Shown piece after piece: positions 1-6,527 of a stretch of 64,000 nt of DNA; the stretch's first letter is position 1; every line of letters starts with the position of its first letter. The stretch is from positions 36,482 through 100,481 of the forward strand of contig JAJDEH010000432.1 of NCBI GenBank assembly GCA_029259935.1, read 5' to 3'. The notes beneath the pieces were generated by a model, which had not been told where the DNA came from, did no database searches, and saw nothing but the letters and a program-made list of their open reading frames with translations. A program made the position numbers and the translations under genes. The stretch comes from Planctomycetota bacterium. Its GTDB lineage: Bacteria > Planctomycetota > Planctomycetia > Pirellulales > Pirellulaceae.

Positions 1-723
1 GAAGATGGAGTGCCGTTGCTGGTCTCGGGAGAATACGGCCAAGGACGCGTATTGGCATTCGCCGGCGATTCGACTTGGCGATGGTGGCTGCAGGGACACG
101 AAGACGTTCATCGCCGGTTCTGGCGTCAAGTAATTCTATGGCTGGCCAAACGCGACGAAGAAATGGACGACGAAGTATGGGTTAAGTTATCGCGTCGGCG
201 GTTCGACCCTGGTGGTCGGGTGGAATTCAATGCGGGCGCGAATTCGGCCGCCGGCGATGTACTCACCGACGCGTCGTTTGAAGCCGTCGCCGTGTTGCCG
301 GACGGCACTCGCAAGCCGATCTTGCTGACACGCACCGGCGATCACCAAGAGGGACGATTTGACGATACCCGGCTGCCCGGAACCTACACGATCGAAGTAA
401 CCGCCAGGGCCGACGGGTCGGCCTTGGGCACCGCCAAAGCCAAGTTCCTAATCTACGACCGCGACATCGAACTGAGCGTCACGGAAGCGAATCACGAACA
501 TCTGGCGCGGCTGGCCCGACAAACGGGTGGTGAGCCCCTATCACCCAGCGAACTCGCTGAATTGTTGGCGGAGATCAAGAATCGCCCCCCACTGGCAATG
601 ATAGAAATTCCTAAAAAGTGGCAATTGGGCGACACGTGGCAGGATGCTTGGTTCTTCTTCTTGCTGTTGATCTGGCTGCTCAGTATCGAATGGGTGCTGC
701 GCAAGAAATGGGGCCTAGTGTGA
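1..723 (+). CDS. C-terminal part of a membrane protein with glutamine-amidotransferase-like fold (5' end outside window)
   Basis: The reading frame is open from the first base, so the gene begins upstream of the window and only about 240 C-terminal residues are present. The visible part starts with a segment (PLLVSGEYGQGRVLAFAGDS) that resembles the end of the amidotransferase-like domain of large planctomycete membrane proteins, which often also carry a VWA domain. A beta-rich Ig-like region follows. The last 30 residues hold a hydrophobic helix (AWFFFLLLIWLLSIEWVL) and a basic tail, so the C-terminus is membrane anchored. The assignment rests on similarity remembered from planctomycete genomes; the true N-terminal domains cannot be seen. 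Confidence 0.7.
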   Translation, partial: EDGVPLLVSGEYGQGRVLAFAGDSTWRWWLQGHEDVHRRFWRQVILWLAKRDEEMDDEVWVKLSRRRFDPGGRVEFNAGANSAAGDVLTDASFEAVAVLPDGTRKPILLTRTGDHQEGRFDDTRLPGTYTIEVTARADGSALGTAKAKFLIYDRDIELSVTEANHEHLARLARQTGGEPLSPSELAELLAEIKNRPPLAMIEIPKKWQLGDTWQDAWFFFLLLIWLLSIEWVLRKKWGLV

Positions 724-768
724 CAAGGACGCGCGCCCGCCGTCTTTCTTGAGATGCTGGGGAAATTC

Positions 769-798
769 TTCGCACACCGAATTCTCCGTAATTATACT
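769..798 (+). promoter_or_regulatory. Possible sigma-70-like promoter for the cysteine-rich wall protein
   Basis: A TATACT box (793-798) lies 18 bases after TTCGCA (769-774), which matches four of six bases of a -35 element. It would give a leader of roughly 110 bases before the start codon at 917. This is sequence resemblance only; planctomycete promoters are poorly defined. Confidence 0.3.
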
Positions 799-916
799 CG
801 GATGCTGCGAGATTCTTGTGGATACTGTCCAAAGGTTGCTGGCCTGTTTGAGAAGGCGCGGCATCTACGTCTCCCCACTTACATAGATCGACCTTCCTAT
901 CATCGGAGAACGGAAA

Positions 917-1759
917 ATGAATCGCAATTTGATTCTGTCTGCCGCGTTGGCCTTCATGTTTTTCTTGGTGTCCCAAAGCTTGGCGGGGCATCCTTGTTGT
1001 TCGTCTTGCGGCGCGCCATGCGTGACCTACAAGACGGTCCATAAGACCATCATGGTTCCAACCACGGATTGGGTACAGAAGACTGTCCCCTGCGTTCGAT
1101 ATCATCCGGAACCGCGTCAGTGCCAGGTGCGAGTTCCGCACTGTTATCCGGTTGTGCATCAGGTCAGCAAGCCTTGCACGGTAATGGTTCCCTACACCAC
1201 GATGAAGACGCATGTGTATAGTGTTCCCCGCCCCGTGTGGGAAACCGTGCAACAGCAGTGCACCGTGATGGTGCCGTACAAAGTAGTCAAGCAGGGTTAT
1301 CGCACGGTCTGCCGGCGCGTTGCCGTGCCCGCGACCAGAATCGCTTGCGAAGATCAAGGCGGTTGGTGTGTCGACGCGTGTGGCTGTAAACATTGGCTAT
1401 CCAATATCGTGCAAGTCGAGATTCCTTGCACGACGTACAAGGTTGTGATGGACAAAATTCCCTACGAGTACACTCAAATCTGTTCCCGCCCCGAAGTCGT
1501 GACGCGCCCGGTAAAAGTGTGCCACTACGAACACGACACCGTTACTCGGCAGGTTCCCTGCACGACCTACGTACCTAAGCAAGTCGTGAAGAAGTACAAC
1601 GTGGTGAACTACAAAACGGAATGGGTTACCAAGACCCGGCACTACACCGAAATGGTCCCCGATCATTATGAAAAAGTCGTCAACGTTCCCGTCTGCCGGA
1701 TGGTACCGAAGACGATTTGCTGCAAAGTGCCCGTCTACTCAGGATGCTGCCGTCACTAA
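917..1759 (+). CDS. Cysteine-rich exported protein of the planctomycete YTV type, putative cell-wall protein
   Basis: The 280-residue product begins with a clear signal peptide (MNRNLILSAALAFMFFLVSQ, cleavage probably after SLA). The mature part has no globular-domain signature. It is built of degenerate repeats around V-P-C-T-x-Y/M-V-P followed by K/V-rich strands, for example CTVMVPYTTMKTHVYSV and VPCTTYVPKQVVKKYNVV. About two dozen cysteines include CC pairs near both ends. Valine, tyrosine, threonine and basic residues dominate. This composition is like the YTV-repeat, cysteine-rich proteins reported in the proteinaceous wall fraction of Rhodopirellula baltica. Disulfide cross-linking in the envelope is the inferred role. 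The gene stands alone and is followed by a strong terminator, which suggests an independently expressed structural protein. Confidence 0.65.
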   Translation: MNRNLILSAALAFMFFLVSQSLAGHPCCSSCGAPCVTYKTVHKTIMVPTTDWVQKTVPCVRYHPEPRQCQVRVPHCYPVVHQVSKPCTVMVPYTTMKTHVYSVPRPVWETVQQQCTVMVPYKVVKQGYRTVCRRVAVPATRIACEDQGGWCVDACGCKHWLSNIVQVEIPCTTYKVVMDKIPYEYTQICSRPEVVTRPVKVCHYEHDTVTRQVPCTTYVPKQVVKKYNVVNYKTEWVTKTRHYTEMVPDHYEKVVNVPVCRMVPKTICCKVPVYSGCCRH

Positions 1760-1790
1760 GCACACAATGCATTCGCGACACGAGAATCCA

Positions 1791-1823
1791 AAGCCCGGCC
1801 CTTTCAAATCGGCCGGGCTTTTT
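1791..1823 (+). terminator. Rho-independent terminator after the cysteine-rich protein gene
   Basis: AAGCCCGGCC and GGCCGGGCTT form a perfect 10-bp stem around a CTTTCAAATC loop, followed by a T-run (TTTTTCTTT). It lies 32 bases after the stop codon at 1759. Confidence 0.9.
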
Positions 1824-2698
1824 CTTTGTCCCCATTGCCAAGGGGGACCACAGGGGGTTCTTCTTTCCGACCGATCTGTTGACCATGGCCTTCGGCCAAA
1901 CGAATTCTCCTTCACGTCCTTGCGCAATTGCATGTCTGCATTTCCTTCTTCCTTCATCATTCCGGGTTCGATATTCGATATTCCAGCCGCGCGTTCGACC
2001 CCCTCTAACTCCCCCTTGGCAAGGGGGAGAACCAGAAAGCCAACTGCTAACAACCAACAACTCGTGCCCCGTGCCCAGCGGTTCCCTCGACCGCGCCGGC
2101 CTTTTTTTCATTCCTTCGTCCTTCGCGACTCCGTGTTTAATATTCGATATTTGTCCCCCCGTCCGGCCAACCGCACCAAGCGGGGCACTCACGGCTTTGT
2201 AACATACGCCCGCGACGAGTCTTTCAAGGCCCGATCGATTCCGTCTGCCAGGCACTCGCCCCCAACACGCGTTGCTAACAGCAGGCGATGAAAGTGTTTG
2301 CGTTGTGTGTTTTGGGAATTGCATGTTCTGTCTCCTCGCTTTACCGCCCCGACGAGCAACCGCCAGGCCGCTCAGTTGTGCAAGTGTTTTGCAATCATCT
2401 TCCAACCCTCAGCGCGCAGTCGTCCCGCAAAAATAGGCAAGACTTGTGATGGCCAAGTGCGTCATGGCCAGACTGCCCTCTCCATCATTGGCAGACCTTG
2501 GCTTGAAACGTAGGACGGTTGAAAACCGCACTACAAAGCTGCGCCGCTCTGCCCTCCAAAGTTCATTCTACAAAACTTTTTCAATCTCTGCCGGCATAGT
2601 CACGGAGCATTCCGGCTCGATACGTCAAACAAGTTCGTCATTCGGCCTCGAAACAACTTGAGGCGTCGACATTTGGACCAAGCAGCCTGTTGAAGGGG
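1824..2698. other. Long intergenic region with short palindromes, no convincing gene
   Basis: About 1.2 kb separate the cysteine-rich gene from the lipoprotein gene at 3056. This first part holds two copies of a C-rich/G-rich hairpin: GTCCCC...GGGGGAC at 1828-1847, and TCCCCCTT-GGC-AAGGGGGA at 2010-2028. Two AT-rich patches with TTCGATATT/ATATTCGATATT occur near 1967-1984 and 2140-2152. Open frames here overlap on both strands and lack ribosome-binding sites. The one exception worth listing is the short frame at 2288. Confidence 0.5.
2288..2449 (+). CDS. Possible 53-residue peptide with signal-like N-terminus
   Basis: ATG at 2288 opens a 53-codon frame ending at TGA 2447-2449. The first 17 residues (MKVFALCVLGIACSVSS) look like a short signal or membrane segment; the rest is polar with no recognisable motif. 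There is no good Shine-Dalgarno sequence (only GCAGGCG precedes it) and the region is otherwise non-coding, so this may be chance. Confidence 0.2.
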   Translation: MKVFALCVLGIACSVSSLYRPDEQPPGRSVVQVFCNHLPTLSAQSSRKNRQDL

Positions 2699-2780
2699 TA
2701 GCCACAAAAAACACAAAAAGGCACGAAGAGCGGAATCGTCGACTTTAGTTTTTGTGTCTCTTGGTGTTTTTCGTGGCCAC
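2699..2780. repeat. Imperfect inverted repeat (CCACAAAAAACAC / GTGTTTTTCGTGG type)
   Basis: The arm starting TAGCCACAAAAAACACAAAA at 2699 pairs imperfectly with the segment ending GTGTTTTTCGTGGCCA at 2779, around a GC-richer centre with GTCGAC near 2739. The arms are A-rich on one side and T-rich on the other. Such sequences are scattered between genes in many environmental genomes and are probably small non-autonomous repeats. No coding sequence lies inside. Confidence 0.6.
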
Positions 2781-3055
2781 CATCTGTTTGGCATGAGCAG
2801 GGCTCGGCGGTAAACTGCGAAGATGATTCTGAAGAGCGACACGGGGAAGCGGGTTAGCGAGAGATGAAGTTTATCGATGAGCGGAAAAGAAGATCGCGGA
2901 ACGCGTTGAGATTGGGCCGGGCGGATACGTTACGGGCGAGGCCATCGCCTAGGATAGAGAATAACGCTTTGGGCTTGGTTTTCGTACCGCAGTCAACCGT
3001 TGCACAAACGCCGCAGCGGAACGAAAATCAATCTTTCAAGCGTCAGGAGAAAGAC

Positions 3056-3403
3056 ATGCTGCAGAAGTACACGTCGGTGGTGGTTTGTATTTGCCTCGCG
3101 CTGGTGTCCGGCTGTGGGGCAGCGCCGGATTTGTCGGAAGCGTCCAGAAAGTTGAAAGCGGGAGACTCAAAGCAAAGAGTGATCGAATTGTGTGGAACTC
3201 CACATCGCAAGTCGATCGTCCAAGATGTTGAGAAATGGTACTACGAAGCTCCGACCACGCTTAAACATGGTGCCGAGGGGCGATTGATCATCGAAGTGCA
3301 GTTTAAGAATGAAAAGATGGTTGTGCTGTCAAGGGGGCGCGTGCCTCTGAGTTGGCCATCGCCAAGCAGCAACAGTTCGGCAACTCCGTCCTCTGAACAA
3401 TAA
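3056..3403 (+). CDS. Small lipoprotein with BamE/SmpA-like domain
   Basis: The start at 3056 is chosen because AGGAG sits 7 bases upstream and because it gives a proper lipoprotein signal: a hydrophobic stretch ending in lipobox L-V-S-G-C with the lipidated cysteine at residue 20. A frame extending upstream to 2864 exists but its extra residues are basic and look non-coding. Residues about 34-65 (LKAGDSKQRVIELCGTPHRK and the WYYE that follows) match the BamE/SmpA fold pattern of L-x-x-G-x-(S/T)-x-x-x-V-x-x-L-x-G-x-P. A beta-rich part and a short Ser/Pro tail follow, for 115 residues. The likely location is the outer membrane; a role in outer-membrane assembly is only an inference because BamE-like folds have several uses. 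Confidence 0.7.
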   Translation: MLQKYTSVVVCICLALVSGCGAAPDLSEASRKLKAGDSKQRVIELCGTPHRKSIVQDVEKWYYEAPTTLKHGAEGRLIIEVQFKNEKMVVLSRGRVPLSWPSPSSNSSATPSSEQ

Positions 3404-3442
3404 CGCGGACAGCACGGCGCTGGGCCGCGCGAGATGAGTGGG

Positions 3443-3889
3443 TCAGCGAGTTCCATTAACCTCGCGAACGGCCACTAGTCCCGCGCTGCGCGATGGGGAA
3501 GTTTTTGCATACATCGTTTGCTCGGCTTCCTGATCGGCGTTTTGCCGGCGTTTGGCTTCCAGCTTGGCTAGTAGAATCTTGCGGTATTGTTCTCGTTGAG
3601 CGAGCTTGCGTTCGCGCAGTTGTCGGGCGCGAGCCAATCGGATAGGCTTCATCCGCTGGCGATAGGCGCGGGCTTGGGCGGTGAATTTGGCGGAGGCGGC
3701 AGCGCGGCTATCCGCTGCCACGAAGGTGCCGAATTTTGGCGTGGCTGCTCCGCGTCCACTGAACGACTTTCCGCTTCCGCCCCGCACGAAACCCTTCGAT
3801 CCGCCCGCTGGTCCGCAGGCGTCGCCCCGTCCGGGCGTCGTCCAGAGAATGCCGAGTCCCAACAAAATGGCCGTCACGTTTTTTAGCAT
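3443..3889 (-). CDS. Small exported basic protein, unknown function
   Basis: The start at 3889 follows an AAAGAGG ribosome-binding site and begins a signal peptide (MLKNVTAILLGLGILWTTPG). The frame continues upstream to 4069, but that extension has no ribosome-binding site and would bury the signal. The 148-residue product has a Gly/Ser-rich linker (residues about 25-55) and then a highly charged helical stretch of Arg, Lys, Glu and Gln (RARQLRERKLAQREQYRKIL), likely a single long helix or coiled coil. It converges with the BamE-like gene across 39 bases. I do not recognise the family. Confidence 0.6.
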   Translation of the reverse strand: MLKNVTAILLGLGILWTTPGRGDACGPAGGSKGFVRGGSGKSFSGRGAATPKFGTFVAADSRAAASAKFTAQARAYRQRMKPIRLARARQLRERKLAQREQYRKILLAKLEAKRRQNADQEAEQTMYAKTSPSRSAGLVAVREVNGTR

Positions 3890-4157
3890 TTGCGTGTTCC
3901 TCTTTGGTCGGCAGCTAGGGGAAGTCAGAACGCGCGATGCGTTCAGCGGTTCATCAAGAAGCCTCTCTCCGTCTGGATTAATAACCAGCGGGCATAACGC
4001 GGCCGCCGCCAGTTCTGCCGATTTTGCCGGATAATCCTTCAATTCCGCATCTGCGGATGGCCGATGCATGTCTATACACGTTTGCCGCGCAACACCCGCT
4101 CATCCCGCGCGCGGCGAAGAGACCCAAAATTTGAATCACCTCACGGGGGAATCGGCA

Positions 4158-4487
4158 ATGCTTCGTCGAACGATTTTCGTGTTAACCTTCGCCGTTCTGG
4201 CGTTTGGCTGTGCCTTTGCCAGCCAAGCCGAGGCCCAAGAACGCGCTTACGGACGCGTGTGGGGCCGCAGCTACAATCTGCATGATTGGGAGCGGTTTTA
4301 TCACTATCCGTATGTCTACTATCCCCAAAACTTCTGGGGCAACGAGTACTATCGCAGCAGCGAAGACCTTTACCATCGCTATCCGCCGGAAATGCGCGTG
4401 CCGGTGTACAACACCAGTTGGCACAACTATTACCCCGCCGGCCGCCGCTATCATTGGGGCCATCAGTTCATGCTGGACGTATTTTAA
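4158..4487 (+). CDS. Small secreted Tyr/Trp/His-rich protein (planctomycete 'calmodulin-binding' annotated family)
   Basis: The start at 4158 is preceded by CACGGGGGA and begins a signal peptide (MLRRTIFVLTFAVLAFGCAF, then ASQAEA). The mature part is about 80 residues with very high Tyr, His, Trp and Arg content: GRVWGRSYNLHDWERFYHYP, then YYPQNFWGNEYYRSSEDLYH, ending HWGHQFMLDVF. I remember near-identical short proteins in many Pirellulales genomes, usually labelled calmodulin-binding protein without direct proof. The whole product is 109 residues and looks complete. The location is periplasm or envelope; the function is unknown. An upstream in-frame ATG at 4068 would place the signal internally and is not used. 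Confidence 0.75.
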   Translation: MLRRTIFVLTFAVLAFGCAFASQAEAQERAYGRVWGRSYNLHDWERFYHYPYVYYPQNFWGNEYYRSSEDLYHRYPPEMRVPVYNTSWHNYYPAGRRYHWGHQFMLDVF

Positions 4488-4705
4488 GCGGTCGACTTCC
4501 CGCTAGTTTCCCAGTCGTGGCAGTGTTGCGCGCGAGTTGGCGTCTACTTCCTTGATGCCACCACTTGCGATGCCGCCGCGCCATGGCTGCCTCGGCTGGG
4601 AGCTGATTGATAGGTCAAGAAGCACAAGGTGCGTGCGTCCGTTCCGTGGGCAACAATCGATCGGGCAACGATCGATCATTTGAGGAAGACAGGAAGACAC
4701 TCTTT
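4488..4705. other. Intergenic stretch without a gene
   Basis: Nothing coding is seen. A small direct repeat (GCAACRATCGATC) occurs twice near 4648-4676. It leads into the inverted-repeat element that starts at 4706. Confidence 0.5.
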
Positions 4706-4896
4706 AGCCGCGAACGCGGCGACAGCATGTAGCCGTGGGCCAACGGCCCACGGATCGAGTGTCATCACCGCACGAAGCCGCGAACGCGGCGACAGCGAAC
4801 ACAGCAAGTGCTGTCGCCGCATTCGCGGCTCACGTCTTTCTTCGGCTCTTCCGCAGGCTGACGCCCGCGGCTACATGCTGGTACCGCATTCGCGGC
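4706..4896. repeat. Nested inverted-repeat element, copy 1 (AGCCGCGAA...CGGCGACAGCATGTAG type)
   Basis: The outer arms are AGCCGCGAACGCGGCGACAG at 4706 and a matching arm that includes CTACATGCTG and ends CGCATTCGCGGCT at 4896. Inside are a hairpin CCGTGGGCC-AAC-GGCCCACGG (4733-4753), a second long palindrome with about 21-bp arms (AGCCGCGAACGCGGCGACAGC near 4776-4796 against its complement at 4811-4831), and a hairpin CCGCAGGC-TGAC-GCCCGCGG (4851-4870). A second copy lies at 60384-60589 with the same order of parts but different stem sequences. Confidence 0.8.
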
Positions 4897-4970
4897 TTCT
4901 ATCACGTGTTGTTCTCACCCGGCATCAATGTCTGATGATCATTGAACTGCAAACCCGAGGGTAGAATAAA

Positions 4971-5009
4971 CAAAAACGGCTGTGCGGAGATTAAATCCGC
5001 ACAGCCGTT
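4971..5009 (-). terminator. Rho-independent terminator of the DUF1549-DUF1501 transcription unit
   Basis: AACGGCTGTGCGGA (4975-4988) and TCCGCACAGCCGTT (4996-5009) make a perfect 14-bp stem with a 7-base loop. Read on the minus strand it ends in a T-run (TTTTTG), so it would stop transcription arriving from the gene that ends at 5131. Confidence 0.85.
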
Positions 5010-5030
5010 GAATTTCCACAAGTAACCAGT

Positions 5031-5129
5031 GTAGGCCGGATCAAGCGAAGCGCCGCTCCGGCAGTCGCCAGTTTTTTCTGAAATCGTGGATGCCGGAACT
5101 TCGTCGCTTCGCTCCTTGGTCCGGCCTAC
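5031..5129. repeat. Inverted repeat GTAGGCCGGA...TCCGGCCTAC
   Basis: The arm GTAGGCCGGATCAAGCGAAG at 5031 and the arm ending TTGGTCCGGCCTAC at 5129 are imperfect complements of more than 30 bases (GTAGGCCGGATCAAGCGAAGCG against CGCTTCGCTCCTTGGTCCGGCCTAC), with about 25 unpaired bases between. The element ends two bases before the stop codon of the DUF1501 gene. It looks like a small dispersed palindromic repeat of the kind common in Pirellulales. Confidence 0.7.
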
Positions 5130-5130
5130 T

Positions 5131-6435
5131 CTAGCTGAACAACTTGGGCACCACGTTGCCTTGGCGGACGATCATCACCGGACGGCCGGTCGTGGTGTGA
5201 TATTCCTTGGTGTGATTGATGCCGAGCGCGTGATAGTAGGAAGCGGCGACATCGTCCGGCGAGAAGCCTTCGTTGGCCGGTTGCGTGGCCTTGTCGTCGC
5301 TTTCGCCGATCACTTGGCCGCCCTTCACGCCACCGCCCGCCAGCAACATGAACATGCAGCGCGGATAGTGGTCGCGGCCGCCTTCTTCACTACGCGTGTT
5401 GATTTTCGGCGTGCGGCCGAATTCACCCGTCACGTAAACCGCGGTGGAATCGAGCAGGCCCTTTTGGTCCAGACCGTTCAACAACGCCGACAGGCCCATG
5501 TCGAGCTTCGGCAGGTTGTTGTCCTTCAGACGCGTGAAGTTGTCTTGATGGGTGTCCCATCCGCCGAGCGTCAACGTGACAAAGCGAACTCCCGATTCGA
5601 CCAGTCGCGAAGCCAACAAGCAACTGAGGCCAAAGGGATCTTCGCCGAACGGTTCGGCAAACGCGGGCGACTCTTCGGCGATGTTGAACGCCTTGCGAGC
5701 CCGGTTGGAAGTAATCATGGCGTAGGCTTGTTCGCTAAAGCGATCCAGACCGTCGAGCAGTTGATTGTTCTGCTCGAAGCCACTGAAGGCCGTGTCGAGG
5801 TCGCGAAGCAGGTTGCTACGCTTTTCGACCTCTTTGACGGTCAGGCCGTTGCCAAGCGAGATGCCTCGGACGTTAAACGGCGCGCCCGCGCGGGGCGTGG
5901 CGTTGGTGTTGAGCGGCGAGTATTTGACGCCCAAGTATCCAGCTCGCTGATTGCCACGCGGAATAGCGACGGCCGGCGGCAGGTCCTGCTCGGAAGGCAT
6001 TTCTTTCGCGACGACCGCGGCGTAGCCGGGAAACTCGGTCGCCGGAATGGGACGGTTGCCGGTGTTGACGTATTCACGGCCCAGCGCGTGAGCGCCCAGC
6101 GTGTGGCTCACGCCGCGCATGATCGTGTATTTGTCCATGCACTGGGCCAGTTTGGGCAAGTGCTCGCTGATCTGAATACCGGGCACATTGGTGTCGATCG
6201 GATTGAAGGTGCCGCGATACTCGGCGGGTGCGTCGGGCTTCAGATCGAACGTGTCCATGTGGGAGGGACCGCCGGTCAAGTCGATGAAGATACCAGCCTT
6301 GGCCGGAGCCTTGTTGTTGACTTCACCCGCTTCGGCCAGCCGCAGGTAGTTGGCCAGCGTGAGTCCAGCTCCACCAATCGCACCAACCTTGAGAAACTCG
6401 CGTCGCCGGACACCGTCGCACGTTTTGTGAAACAT
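5131..6435 (-). CDS. DUF1501 domain protein, Tat-exported
   Basis: The 434-residue product starts with a twin-arginine signal (VRRREFLKVGAIGGAGLTLA). The body has the DUF1501 landmarks, related to the alkaline-phosphatase/sulfatase fold: DLTGGPSHMDTFDLKPDAP near residues 52-70, LTLGGWDTHQDNF in the second half, then GEFGRTPKIN and GRDHYPRCMF close to the C-terminus. The family is greatly expanded in planctomycetes and is almost always encoded beside a DUF1549/DUF1553 partner, as here (92-base gap, same strand, partner upstream). The substrate is unknown; a periplasmic hydrolase role is inferred from the fold. An AAGG motif precedes the ATG. Confidence 0.9.
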   Translation of the reverse strand: MFHKTCDGVRRREFLKVGAIGGAGLTLANYLRLAEAGEVNNKAPAKAGIFIDLTGGPSHMDTFDLKPDAPAEYRGTFNPIDTNVPGIQISEHLPKLAQCMDKYTIMRGVSHTLGAHALGREYVNTGNRPIPATEFPGYAAVVAKEMPSEQDLPPAVAIPRGNQRAGYLGVKYSPLNTNATPRAGAPFNVRGISLGNGLTVKEVEKRSNLLRDLDTAFSGFEQNNQLLDGLDRFSEQAYAMITSNRARKAFNIAEESPAFAEPFGEDPFGLSCLLASRLVESGVRFVTLTLGGWDTHQDNFTRLKDNNLPKLDMGLSALLNGLDQKGLLDSTAVYVTGEFGRTPKINTRSEEGGRDHYPRCMFMLLAGGGVKGGQVIGESDDKATQPANEGFSPDDVAASYYHALGINHTKEYHTTTGRPVMIVRQGNVVPKLFS

Positions 6436-6527
6436 AATATTTTGCCTTGATTTGAAAATGATTGAGGTTGTACCAAATGAAGTGGCGAGCCACTGGTCGG
6501 CCCATGGCTTGCGCCGCGTGAAATTGA

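Noticed and set aside
5086..6450. 454-codon plus-strand frame over the DUF1501 gene
   Set aside because: It is antisense to a strongly supported gene. The long frame follows from high GC at third positions and its product has no recognisable motif.
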